A DNA stretch of 64,000 bases, taken from the NCBI RefSeq assembly GCF_014137995.1, contig NZ_JACGWV010000002.1, forward strand, positions 372,001 to 436,000, written 5' to 3'. The DNA comes from Promicromonospora sukumoe (GTDB lineage Bacteria > Actinomycetota > Actinomycetes > Actinomycetales > Cellulomonadaceae). The position numbers were made by a program, and so were the translations under genes. The notes beneath the pieces are model-generated. The model was not told the DNA's origin and ran no database searches. It saw only the letters and a list, made by a program, of their open reading frames with translations. The number at the start of each line of letters is the position of its first letter. Positions within the stretch are counted from its first letter, which is position 1. Below are positions 55,301-64,000 of the stretch, in pieces.

Positions 55301-55995
55301 GCCGGGGCGGCAGGCGGGACGACCGGCGGAGCAGACGCGGCGGCAGGCGGAACGACCGGCGGGGCCGGGGAGGCGGGCGCCTCGGCGTCGGGCGCCTTGG
55401 TCGCGGGCGCCTCGACGTCGGGCACGCTCGGGACACCGGCAGCCGGCGTCACGGGCGTTCCGGTGGCCCCGAAGGTGCCGGCGGCGGGCGCCTCGGCGTC
55501 CGCCCCGCTGCCCGAGGCGTTCGCGGGCAAAGCGTTCCCGGACGACGCGCTCTCGGACGCTGCACTCTCACGCGCGGCGCTCTCCGGCGCGGGCGTGCCC
55601 TCGGGCGCGGCCGCGTCCTGGGCCGCTGCACTCTCGGGCGCGCTCTTCTCGGGGCTCCCGGACGCGGCGTTCTCCGGCGTGGCGGGGGCCCCGGCCGGCG
55701 GCGCGGCGGGGACGGAGGGGGTGTTGTTCGTAGGCTCGGACTGCTCCGGAGCGGTCACGGGTTCGACCTTGTCTGCGGATCGGGGAACCGGCTGAGCGGT
55801 CGGTCGACCGGCCGGTACTGCGGGCTGCGCGGCCTGGGTGGCCGACGGACGTGCCGGGGGTTGCGACGGCTGTCGCGGCACGCTGCCAGGGCGTTTCTGG
55901 TACAAGCGAGGCGGAATCGCCGGGGCAGGACTGGACCCGGTGTTCTCGTCTGACGTCGGCTCGAGCGGTTCGTCACGCTCGGTCGGCTGACCCAT
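52309..55995 (-). CDS. VanW-domain peptidoglycan-associated protein with giant low-complexity cytoplasmic half
   Basis: This 1228-residue protein has one membrane helix (about residues 685-705, IALFSVLGAVVLFAVYAFSAW). The outside part holds two YoaR/PG-binding-4-like domains (VAGVNVGGMTQSEAAAALTE onward; a second around residues 870-960) and a VanW domain (NLIKPGETFSLLEALAPI, GGGLSQMATTSFNAGFFAG, HSFWFERYPAGREATIYV). The inside part, about 680 residues, is Ala/Pro/Gly/Ser-rich and seemingly disordered, far beyond the family norm. VanW proteins are linked to cell-wall modification, but their activity is unclear. ATG at 55995 has GGAG at 7 nt. VEPVDPV near 53390 is encoded by a partial REP repeat. 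Confidence 0.85.
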   Translation of the reverse strand: MGQPTERDEPLEPTSDENTGSSPAPAIPPRLYQKRPGSVPRQPSQPPARPSATQAAQPAVPAGRPTAQPVPRSADKVEPVTAPEQSEPTNNTPSVPAAPPAGAPATPENAASGSPEKSAPESAAAQDAAAPEGTPAPESAARESAASESASSGNALPANASGSGADAEAPAAGTFGATGTPVTPAAGVPSVPDVEAPATKAPDAEAPASPAPPVVPPAAASAPPVVPPAAPAAPSVPPAGAGPIVDSVPSGASAGASTPAEAPTRDTTAPAASGAGTPDAANRAPVPDAGNRTGAPAPAAPGTPAASAAAASAASSSDGAAPAAGSADAPGAAGKSAASVPAAGNQAAASKPATPDSSDGATGAATAAAAGAAAGAAAASAAPGAPAASATPAAPGTPAAADKPASGTSPAAPATPAAPAAPVASGQAGKPATPAPAGKSATPATPAAGDKPADATTPDTSGKPAEPTADDPDQVSVLQTVVQELASPPAKTTKPRSGYTPRVFAFDRPPKTGAGTSSTRPGTIPPAAAGAAAGAAAAAGAAAQSGASDAAAGSAAAAGTAAAGAAAANAASAPPSAPSFAPRPGAAAPSGPGTPAPSAPGAAPTTDGGQIPFLKPLTGAIQRVARPLTSWAPVRPEGAPTATSVEGPDGPNGPGGPNGPGSSGQDGFFGLSGDGAPSRAPKIALFSVLGAVVLFAVYAFSAWGVSDTVPRDTTVAGVNVGGMTQSEAAAALTEQLGPRLKEPIGLTAGEGKAQFSPEPAGLTIDAEGTAAELTGFSLSPARMWAQAFGGSEQELLLAIDSEKFDAAVGGLEESLAVEPVDGTVGFVDGQAVKTDAKVGSRIVASETSRIIRERWLHSEGPFDLPVEPVDPVITQAKTDDQFAVAQKVVSGPVTVSVGGQQPTLSPQVLSGLIRFEQKKDNLVVIIDRESTVAAIVAGTTNLLDVPSDAHFEFAGGKPTVVAGKTGTTLDPAQAGKAVRIAAMGDDRETSVELVEQDPKDTVESLEALGVKEVVSEFSTPLTDEPVRTQNLVRGAQMVTGNLIKPGETFSLLEALAPITLENGYFDAGVIENGEHVEAVGGGLSQMATTSFNAGFFAGYDDVEHHAHSFWFERYPAGREATIYVGAKDMKFKNDSPYGAVMQAYVSGGQLTVRIWSTKYYTVQEHTSEKRNVVPTSAIHDSSGDCEAYPGGEPGFSVTISRKVLHEGKVVKENSFNHTYNPDNPVVCD
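53384..53403. repeat. Partial REP-type repeat in the VanW gene
   Basis: The sequence GGTCGACAGGCTCGACC is close to one arm of the palindrome at 31916-31957, in a coding region. It encodes VEPVDPV, similar to the VVEPVE encoded there. Only one arm is present. Confidence 0.45.
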
Positions 55996-56207
55996 CGGCA
56001 CGCTCCGTGCAACTACCCGAGACGCGGGCTCTCCGCGTCCCCCAAGGGCACACCTGATCCGCGGCGAATCCGCTGGACGGAGTCGCCCTGCCGGGCATCC
56101 TATCCAGCGAGAATCCCGCCCAACCCCGCGTAGCGGACGCCCTGAGGTGGAGGTTTCGTATCAATCCTGCTTACCATCCTGAACCACCCTGCGAAGAACC
56201 GCAGAGG

Positions 56208-56624
56208 TCAGGCAGCAGGGCGGTTCCGCCGCGCGGGTACCTCGGCGAACCACGACGACGGCAGGAACGCGACGACCGCCAGGACAGCCACCCCCGCGTA
56301 CGACCAGACCATGCCGAGCACGCCCGCCGGGACCACGACGTCGCCCCCGGAACCCGGCAGCGACAGCGCCTGCACCACGGCGACCCAGCCCACACCGAAC
56401 GCGAGCAGCGTGCCGAAGCCGGCCCACGCGCGTGCGAGGACGCCCGCCACCGCCGTCAGCGCGAACGCCAGGACCAGGCCGAGGTACAGGGAGTCGGCCC
56501 CGTACCGGTGCACCACCGTGCCGAGCGCACCCATCACGACGCCGAGCGCTACAGCCAGGAGGGTGCGCACGATCGTTCGTCCGAGGGGGCGTCGGGGTGA
56601 GTTCACCCGAGCATTGTCCAGCAT
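56208..56624 (-). CDS. Small membrane protein with four helices
   Basis: This is an integral membrane protein of about 138 residues with a basic N-terminus (SPRRPLGRTIVRT), four hydrophobic helices (LLAVALGVVMGALGTVV, LYLGLVLAFALTAVAGVL, LLAFGVGWVAVVQALSL, VWSYAGVAVLAVVAFLP) and a basic tail ending RRNRPAA. This resembles DUF6113-like actinobacterial membrane proteins, with low certainty. The ATG at 56624 lacks a clear ribosome site; a GTG at 56606 is an alternative. It is divergent from the LURP-one gene. Confidence 0.65.
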   Translation of the reverse strand: MLDNARVNSPRRPLGRTIVRTLLAVALGVVMGALGTVVHRYGADSLYLGLVLAFALTAVAGVLARAWAGFGTLLAFGVGWVAVVQALSLPGSGGDVVVPAGVLGMVWSYAGVAVLAVVAFLPSSWFAEVPARRNRPAA

Positions 56625-56643
56625 CCAACTGGGAGGACTCTGC

Positions 56644-57234
56644 ATGTGTGCCACACTCCGGCGGGTGAACACGCTCCAGGATCAGACGCAGCTCATCGTC
56701 CGCCAGCGGATCCGCATGCTGGTCAACCAGTACGAGGTGCGCGGTGCCCTGCCCAACGGCTCCGAGGGCGACCTCTACGCCTTCGCCCAGCAGAAGCGCA
56801 TGGCGTTCCGCGAGCAGGTGACGCTGTACGCCGACGACAGCAAGCGGGAGGCAGTGCTCGGGTTCAAGGCCCGCCAGATGGTCGACCTGGGCGCCACGTA
56901 CGACGTCGTCGACGCGGGCGGCTCGCCGATCGGCACGTTCCGCAAGAACTTCGCCAAGTCGCTGCTGCGCAGCACCTGGCACGTCGAGCAGCCGGGCCTC
57001 GGCGTCGCCACCGGGTCGGAGCGGAGCCTCGGCGTCGCCGTGATCCGCCGGCTGGTGGAGATCGCCTGGCTGCCGTACCACTTCGACTTCCTCGTCGACG
57101 GGCAGCCCGCGTTCACCGTGGAGAAGAAGTGGGGCCTGCGCGACCGCTACGTCGTGACCATCCAGGACCCGCGGCTCGACCGCCGGCTCGTGACCGCCAT
57201 GGCGATCGGCCTGGACGCCCTCCAGGAGCGCTGA
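56644..57234 (+). CDS. LURP-one-related (scramblase-like fold) protein
   Basis: This 196-residue LOR/tubby-like beta-barrel protein has LIVRQRIRMLVNQYEV at the start, FREQVTLYADDSKREAVLGFKAR, SPIGTFRKNFAKSLLRSTW, and a C-terminal helix RLVTAMAIGLDALQER. The family resembles phospholipid scramblases; bacterial roles are unknown. ATG at 56644 is chosen because GGGAGG lies 7 nt upstream; a GTG at 56665 is possible. It converges on mshB and shares the family A hairpin. Confidence 0.82.
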   Translation: MCATLRRVNTLQDQTQLIVRQRIRMLVNQYEVRGALPNGSEGDLYAFAQQKRMAFREQVTLYADDSKREAVLGFKARQMVDLGATYDVVDAGGSPIGTFRKNFAKSLLRSTWHVEQPGLGVATGSERSLGVAVIRRLVEIAWLPYHFDFLVDGQPAFTVEKKWGLRDRYVVTIQDPRLDRRLVTAMAIGLDALQER

Positions 57235-57283
57235 CCGGCAACCGGGCGGGCAACGGACCGACCTCGGCGTCGCGATCTCCTTT

Positions 57284-57337
57284 GAGACCTAAGTTTCTTC
57301 GCTTTGGGCGCGCCCAGAGCGAAGAAACTTAGGTCTC
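57284..57337. terminator. Bidirectional hairpin terminator (family A, copy 3)
   Basis: Two 27-nt arms (57284-57310 and 57311-57337) pair with one mismatch and no spacer, between convergent genes. The stem core equals copies 1 and 2 (GAGACCTAAGTTTC onward), while the apex differs. Confidence 0.8.
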
Positions 57338-57406
57338 GAAGGTGAAGCAGACGACGGCGCCGCGCGAGTCAGGCGCCGGGGTCCACGCAGGGGGCAGGTG
57401 CGCGAG

Positions 57407-58765
57407 TCAGGCGGCGGGGTCGACGAAGCGGTCGACGCAGGGGTCGACGACGAGGTAGGTCTCGGTCGTGAGGATCGGGGCCAGCACCCCGTTGGACAGG
57501 GCGTACCAGCCGGCGACCGGCCCCTCCGCCGGCGTGAGCACGGTGACGTGCTGCACCTGCGTCGCATGCGCCCGCATCGCCTGGACAACCCTCCCGAGCA
57601 CCCCGCGGACGTCCATCCGCGCGACCGGTCCCCGCCGGACGATCGGCAGAATGTCAGATGATCGGTCGCCCGAGGTGCCGATCACCTGACCTTCTGCCGA
57701 CCACGCGGGCAGGTCGTCCTTCGCGAACGGCGGGAGCGCGTCGTCGAGGGGCGGCAGCGTCAGGCCGTGCTCCGCGACGAGCGCGAGCGCGGCGGGCAGG
57801 GCGGCGAGCGTCGCCCGCGCCGCGCGCACCTCGTCCGCCGGGGCGACGGCCTGCCACAGCTCGGCCCCGGCCCACGGCTCACCCCCCGGCCCGACGCCGC
57901 CCGCAGCCTCGCCCCCGCGCACCGGCTCACTCTCAAGGCTCTGCCCGACGCCGCCCGCGCCCTCACCTCCGCGCACGGGCCCACCTTCCCGATCCGGCCC
58001 GACGCCGCCCACGGACGCGCCTCCACGCACGGACTCACTCGCAAGGCCCTGCCCGACGTCGTCCCCCGGAGTCGCGTCGTCCGCGAGCTCACCCCCGCCG
58101 TCGGGCCGCCAGGTCGGGTCCGCCGCGAGCCGCAGCGCGCGGACCGTCACCTCGTGCGTCCGCACGTGGTCGGGGTGCCCGTAGCCTCCGCCGGGCTCGT
58201 ACGTCGCGACGACGGCTGGGCGCCACGCGCGGATCAGCGTCGCGAGCCGGCCGGCGGGCTCGTCGAGCGGCACCCGCGCGAACGCCGTCGGCGGGGAGTC
58301 GGGTGCCGGCCCGGCGACGCCGGGCGCCACCCACTCCATCCCGGAGTCCTCGTACCGCACCCGGTCCGCGAGCCCGGAACCCGCGCCCACAACCCTGTTT
58401 ACCTGCGCAGATACTCGCGGCACCGCATCAAGGAAGGTCTGCTCGACCGCGCCGACAGCACCGCCGACACCATCAACAGCGACAACCCTGTCGGCACCAT
58501 CCGCGCCGACCCCGCCGTCCGCCAAGCCACCCAGCGCCGCGACCGCACGCGCCAGCTCGGTCTCCCGGTACATGCCCAGCGCCGGACCGTCGCCCTCCAG
58601 ACCGGCCCGGCCCTCCGACGTCGTCCCGGGGAGTGCGATGACCTCGCCGCGCTCCCCACGGGTGCACGTGACGACGCGCGCCGGCAGACCGGCCGCGGCG
58701 AACGCGGCGAGCAGCCCGCCGGTCGACAGGGTCTCGTCGTCGGGGTGCGCGTGCACGGCGAGCAC
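57407..58765 (-). CDS. mshB: MshB-like deacetylase (PIG-L family, mycothiol synthesis)
   Basis: This 452-residue metal-dependent deacetylase removes acetyl from GlcNAc-Ins in mycothiol synthesis. The zinc motif AVHAHPDDETLSTGG is at the N-terminus, and GGGYGHPDHVRTHEVTV provides the second histidine pair. The usual length is near 300; here a Gly-rich insertion of about 75 residues made of 18-residue repeats lies before the last third. The GTG at 58765 is preferred because family members begin shortly before HPDDE, and because the frame upstream (to 58828) runs into the typA terminator hairpin. A mycothiol-conjugate amidase activity cannot be excluded. Confidence 0.85.
   Translation of the reverse strand: MLAVHAHPDDETLSTGGLLAAFAAAGLPARVVTCTRGERGEVIALPGTTSEGRAGLEGDGPALGMYRETELARAVAALGGLADGGVGADGADRVVAVDGVGGAVGAVEQTFLDAVPRVSAQVNRVVGAGSGLADRVRYEDSGMEWVAPGVAGPAPDSPPTAFARVPLDEPAGRLATLIRAWRPAVVATYEPGGGYGHPDHVRTHEVTVRALRLAADPTWRPDGGGELADDATPGDDVGQGLASESVRGGASVGGVGPDREGGPVRGGEGAGGVGQSLESEPVRGGEAAGGVGPGGEPWAGAELWQAVAPADEVRAARATLAALPAALALVAEHGLTLPPLDDALPPFAKDDLPAWSAEGQVIGTSGDRSSDILPIVRRGPVARMDVRGVLGRVVQAMRAHATQVQHVTVLTPAEGPVAGWYALSNGVLAPILTTETYLVVDPCVDRFVDPAA
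57886..58058. repeat. 54-bp coding tandem repeat in mshB
   Basis: Units recur at 54-bp spacing, seen by CCCGACG at 57890, 57944, 57998 and 58052. They encode 18-residue units such as PVRGGEGAGGVGQSLESE on the minus strand. The third unit is more diverged. Confidence 0.7.
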
Positions 58766-58790
58766 GCCCCCGAAAGCCCCCCAGAAAGCA

Positions 58791-58849
58791 CTGAGTGCTG
58801 GATCTTCGCCCTCAGAACGCACGTTCATGGGCGAAGATCCAGCACTCAG
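58791..58849 (-). terminator. typA terminator hairpin (family B-like, copy 3)
   Basis: A perfect 21-bp stem (58791-58811 with 58829-58849) has a loop containing a further GAACG/CGTTC pairing. It starts 13 nt after the typA stop. The arm, starting CTGAGTGCTGGATCTTCG, is a diverged relative of the stems at 21789 and 39532. Confidence 0.75.
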
Positions 58850-58862
58850 CGGCGCGGGTGTG

Positions 58863-60806
<1,944 letters not shown>

Positions 60807-60958
60807 GAAGCACTCATTTCCAGAAGGGAGGTCAGGGGCGCGGACTCTGGTCCCGAGGGGACCGGTCTCGCAGCACCACCCATCTTACCCGCGAATCGAA
60901 ATCACCAGGTGTCGACCGTGTCACTGTGCAGTGAACACGGTGCACACCCCTGGAATGC

Positions 60959-60998
60959 GTCAGACGCTCAGGTCACCGGGGTGACCTGAGCGTCTGAC
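60959..60998 (-). terminator. Oligopeptide ABC operon terminator (family C, copy 3)
   Basis: A perfect 19-bp stem (60959-60977 with 60980-60998) and a 2-nt spacer lie 21 nt after the ATPase stop codon. The arm GTCAGACGCTCAGGTCACC is a variant of the 18555 hairpin stem. Confidence 0.8.
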
Positions 60999-61019
60999 AC
61001 GTGCGTGGGAGGAGCGGGG

Positions 61020-62765
61020 TCAGCCGCCGATCTCCAGGCTCGCGCCCGGGATCGCCGCCAGGAGGTCCCGCGTGTACTCCTGCTGCGGGTTGTCGAACAC
61101 CTCGTCGGTGGTCGCGTGCTCCACGATGCGCCCGTCCTTCATCACGGCCACGAGGTCGGCGATCTGCCGGACCACGGCCAGGTCGTGCGTGATGAACAGG
61201 AAGGACAGCCCGAGCTCGGCCTGCAGGTCGTTGAGCAGCGTCAGGATCTGCGCCTGGACCAGCACGTCGAGCGCCGAGACGGCCTCGTCGAGCACGAGCA
61301 CCTCGGGCTTGAGCGCCAGCGCACGCGCGATCGCGATGCGCTGCCGCTGCCCGCCCGACAGCTCGTTCGGGAACCGGCGCATGGCCGACTGCGGCAGCGA
61401 CACCATGTCGAGCAGCTCTCGCACCCGCGCCTCGCGCGACTTGCGGTCGCCCACGCCGTGCAGGACGAGCGGCTCCTCGATCGACCGGTAGATCGAGTAG
61501 GTCGGGTCGAGCGAGCCGTACGGGTTCTGGAACACCGGCTGCACGCGACGGCGCAGCGCGAACTGCTCCTTCCCGGTCATCTTGCCGACGTCCTTGCCGT
61601 CGAACATGACGGTGCCCGACGTCGGCTCGAGCAGGCCCAGCACCATGTTGGCCGCCGTGGACTTGCCGGAGCCCGACTCGCCGACCAGCGCGAGGGTGTG
61701 CCCCTTGGGCAGCGAGAAGTCGATGCTGTCCACCGCGGTGAAGTCGGTGTGCGAGCCCGGCCGGGAACCACGGATGTGGAACACCTTGGTCAGGTCCTTC
61801 GCCACGACGACGTCCGGTGCGGTCGTCTCCGCCTCGTCGGCGTGCTCGGCGAGCAGGTCGTCCGCCTCCTGGCCGCGCTCGTGCGCGGACTGGATGCGGC
61901 GGGACGCCAGCGACGGGGCCGAGGACACGAGCCGCTTGGTGTACTCGTGCTGCGGGTCCTTGAGGATCTGCAGCGCGGGGCCGGACTCCACGATCCTGCC
62001 CTTGTACATCACGATGAGGTGCTCGGCGCGCTCGGCGGCCAGGCCCAGGTCGTGCGTGATGAACAGGACGGCCGTGCCGAGCTCGGCGGTCAGGCCCTCC
62101 AGGTGGTCCAGGATCTTCTTCTGGACCGTCACGTCGAGCGCGGAGGTCGGCTCGTCCGCGATGAGCAGCTTGGGCCGCGAGGCCAGGCCGATCGCGATGA
62201 GCGCGCGCTGGCGCATGCCGCCCGAGAACTCGTGCGGGAACTGACGCGCACGCCGCTCCGCGTCGGGCAGGCCGGCCTCGCCGAGCAGCTCGGCGACGCG
62301 CGCGTTGCGCTCCGCCTTGGTGCCCTGGAAGCCGTTGGCGGTCAGGGCCTCCTCGATCTGCGTGCCGATGCGCCACACAGGGTTCAGGTTGGACATCGGG
62401 TCCTGGGGAACCAGGCCGATCTCCCGGCCGCGCAGGTCCTCGACCTGCTTGCGCCCCAGCCCGACGAGCTCACGCCCGCCGAACGAGATGGACCCCCCGG
62501 TGACCTTGCCGGTACCCGGCAGCAGGTCGATGATCGCGTGCGCCGTCGTGGACTTGCCGGAACCCGACTCCCCCACGATCGCCACGGACTGGCCCGGGTA
62601 GACGGTCAGGTCCACGCCGCGGACGGCGTCCACGGTCCCGGCCCCCGTGGTGAACGAGATCTTCAGGTCCTTGATCTCGAGCAGCGGGGTGCTGTCGTCG
62701 TGCTTCTCGGCGGGCACCGGGGCATCCTCGGTGGCCCCGTCGGTGAGGGTGATCGTGGTGGTCAT
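61020..62765 (-). CDS. Oligopeptide/dipeptide ABC transporter ATP-binding protein (fused DppD-DppF)
   Basis: This 581-residue protein has two fused ABC ATPase domains. NBD1 has Walker A GESGSGKST near residue 50, FSGGMRQRALIAIGLA, and Walker B LLIADEPTSALD. NBD2 has GESGSGKST near residue 350, LSGGQRQRIAIARALA, and VLVLDEAVSALD. The regions QDPMSNLNPVW and QNPYGSLDPTYS are typical of peptide/nickel importers. It energises the permease pair encoded upstream. Its start overlaps the permease stop by 4 nt. The substrate-binding protein must lie beyond the right edge. Confidence 0.93.
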   Translation of the reverse strand: MTTTITLTDGATEDAPVPAEKHDDSTPLLEIKDLKISFTTGAGTVDAVRGVDLTVYPGQSVAIVGESGSGKSTTAHAIIDLLPGTGKVTGGSISFGGRELVGLGRKQVEDLRGREIGLVPQDPMSNLNPVWRIGTQIEEALTANGFQGTKAERNARVAELLGEAGLPDAERRARQFPHEFSGGMRQRALIAIGLASRPKLLIADEPTSALDVTVQKKILDHLEGLTAELGTAVLFITHDLGLAAERAEHLIVMYKGRIVESGPALQILKDPQHEYTKRLVSSAPSLASRRIQSAHERGQEADDLLAEHADEAETTAPDVVVAKDLTKVFHIRGSRPGSHTDFTAVDSIDFSLPKGHTLALVGESGSGKSTAANMVLGLLEPTSGTVMFDGKDVGKMTGKEQFALRRRVQPVFQNPYGSLDPTYSIYRSIEEPLVLHGVGDRKSREARVRELLDMVSLPQSAMRRFPNELSGGQRQRIAIARALALKPEVLVLDEAVSALDVLVQAQILTLLNDLQAELGLSFLFITHDLAVVRQIADLVAVMKDGRIVEHATTDEVFDNPQQEYTRDLLAAIPGASLEIGG

Positions 62766-63724
62766 CGCTTCCTCGCCTTCGGGTCGAGGGCGTCGCGCAC
62801 GACGTCGCCCAGCATGATGAAGCCGAGCACGGTGAAGGCGAGTGCGGCGGCCGGGTAGAACATGATCTCCGGGTTGGTGCGGACCGAGGCACGCCCCGCC
62901 GACAGGTCACCGCCCCAGGAGACGGTGGACGGGTCGAGCCCGATGCCGAGGAACGTCAGCGTCGCCTCGGCGACGATGAACGTACCCAGGGCGACCGTGG
63001 CGTACACGATGATCGGCGCCGAGGAGTTGGGCAGGACGTGGCGCCAGAGGATGGCACCGCGGCCCATGCCCAGGGCCTTGGCGGCCGTGACGAACTCGTT
63101 GTTCTTCACGCTCAGCACGGCACCACGGGTGATGCGGGCGATCGTGGTCCAGCCGAAGGAGGCGAGGACGATCGCCACGATGAGCGCGCTGCGCTCGGGG
63201 GCGATGCTCAGGATCACGATCGCGGCCAGGACGAACGGCACGGCGAAGAAGATGTCCGTGATCCGCGACAGGATGGTGTCGGTCCAGCCGCCGTAGTAGC
63301 CCGCGACGGCGCCGATGGCCGTGCCCAGGACGACGACGAAGACCGTGGTCAGCAGGCCGACCAGCACCGACGCCTCGGCCCCGTACAGGGTTCGCGCGTA
63401 GATGTCGCAGCCGTTCTTGTCCGTCCCGAAGGGGTGCGCGCCCGACGGCGGGAGCAGCGAGCTCGCCAGGTCGCACCCGGCACGCGGCAGCTGGTCGGTG
63501 AACAGACCCGGGAAGAGCGCGACCACGATGACGATCACGATCATCGCCGCGGAGATCCAGAACATCGCCCGGTGGCTCATCTCGCGCCACGCCTCGCGCC
63601 ACATGCTCGACGGCGCCTCGTCCACGGACACGGCGTCGACGACTCCGACCTTGACGTCCTCCGGTGCGGCCACGAAGTGGCCCTGGCCCGGACGCGGGGC
63701 CTTGTCGTAGCGGTTCTCAGGCAT
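62762..63724 (-). CDS. Oligopeptide/dipeptide ABC transporter permease (DppC-like)
   Basis: This 320-residue permease has one N-terminal helix after a polar start and five further helices. The ABC-coupling EAA loop is in AAKALGMGRGAILWRHVLPNS. PFGTDKNGCDIYART is the family hallmark. Its start overlaps the DppB-like stop by 8 nt. It forms the channel together with the partial DppB-like gene. Confidence 0.93.
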   Translation of the reverse strand: MPENRYDKAPRPGQGHFVAAPEDVKVGVVDAVSVDEAPSSMWREAWREMSHRAMFWISAAMIVIVIVVALFPGLFTDQLPRAGCDLASSLLPPSGAHPFGTDKNGCDIYARTLYGAEASVLVGLLTTVFVVVLGTAIGAVAGYYGGWTDTILSRITDIFFAVPFVLAAIVILSIAPERSALIVAIVLASFGWTTIARITRGAVLSVKNNEFVTAAKALGMGRGAILWRHVLPNSSAPIIVYATVALGTFIVAEATLTFLGIGLDPSTVSWGGDLSAGRASVRTNPEIMFYPAAALAFTVLGFIMLGDVVRDALDPKARKR

Positions 63725-64000
63725 AACGAATCCTCGGGTCCAGGACTGCGTACAGCAGGTCCACGAGCAGGTTGGCGACGATGTAGATGAGCACGATCAC
63801 GGTCGACAGCGTCACGATCGTGACCGACTCACCGCTGCCGATGGCCCGGAAGAGCGTGCCGCCGACGCCGTTGATGTTGAAGATGCCCTCGACGATGATC
63901 GAGCCGGTCATCAGGTTGCCCAGGTCGATACCGATGAAGGTGACCACGGGGATCAACGAGTTGCGCAGCACGTGCCGGCTGGTCACCTTGTCGCGCGACA
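63717..64000 (-). CDS. Oligopeptide/dipeptide ABC transporter permease (DppB-like), 5' part cut by the window edge
   Basis: Only the C-terminal 94 residues or so are present. They include the coupling loop end SRHVLRNSLIPVVTFIG, the helix GNLMTGSIIVEGIFN and the typical ending DLLYAVLDPRIRYA. The reading frame continues beyond the right edge. It is the partner of the DppC-like permease. Confidence 0.92.
   Translation of the reverse strand, partial: SRDKVTSRHVLRNSLIPVVTFIGIDLGNLMTGSIIVEGIFNINGVGGTLFRAIGSGESVTIVTLSTVIVLIYIVANLLVDLLYAVLDPRIRYA

Noticed and set aside
58766..58828. Upstream ATG for mshB at 58828
   Set aside because: It would start inside the typA terminator hairpin and add 21 residues not expected before the HPDDE motif.

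Overview
The window comes from a high-GC Gram-positive actinobacterium (third codon positions almost all G/C, GTG starts, a mycothiol gene, a conservon, twin-arginine exported proteins). The gene content is most like Cellulomonadaceae or Promicromonosporaceae; this placement is inferred from gene content, not from a search. No rRNA, tRNA, IS element, phage gene or CRISPR array was seen.

Region 1 (about 0.3-21.7 kb) is a carbohydrate locus. A GNAT acetyltransferase is followed by a long minus-strand run. Read in transcription order, the run is: ribose-type ABC importer (ATPase, permease, lipoprotein), Gfo/Idh/MocA oxidoreductase, a giant secreted ThuA plus sugar-dehydrogenase protein, a small membrane-anchored secreted protein, a cytoplasmic TIM-barrel isomerase/epimerase, a second secreted sugar-dehydrogenase protein, and a Tat-exported TIM-barrel protein. 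A divergent ROK regulator and a third secreted propeller protein ending in a DUF1080 (3-keto-disaccharide hydrolase) domain complete it. The importer promoter and the DUF1080 gene promoter carry the same 28-bp inverted-repeat operator over the -35 box, which ties both units to one regulator. The combination of ThuA, DUF1080, Gfo/Idh, two AP-endonuclease-2-like barrels and secreted sugar-dehydrogenase propellers suggests oxidation of glycosides to 3-keto sugars followed by cleavage, partly outside the cell.

Region 2 (21.8-30.5 kb) holds ligA, a flavin monooxygenase and a complete conservon cvnABCDE (sensor kinase-like protein, roadblock, DUF742, small GTPase, P450), with overlapping reading frames.

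Region 3 (30.7-45.2 kb) holds an S9 oligopeptidase carrying an in-frame REP palindrome, a MetE-like protein, mnmA and a cysteine desulfurase (tRNA 2-thiolation), a PaaK-like ligase coupled to a nitroreductase, a Tat-exported PhoX phosphatase broken by a single-base frameshift and preceded by a PHO box, a MoeB/rhodanese fusion, and etfBA.

Region 4 (45.2-64 kb) holds a GlgX-type debranching enzyme, a KsdD-like flavoprotein, a pheA-tyrA operon led by a PheA-like protein of unknown role, a giant VanW-domain protein with a low-complexity cytoplasmic half, a small membrane protein, a LURP-one protein, mshB, typA, and the start of an oligopeptide ABC operon that runs off the right edge.

Two genome-scale features stand out. 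Very long intergenic hairpins (19-32 bp stems) recur as sequence families with the same stem and different loops. Six genes have a TAnnnT box 6-7 nt before the start codon, which indicates leaderless mRNAs.
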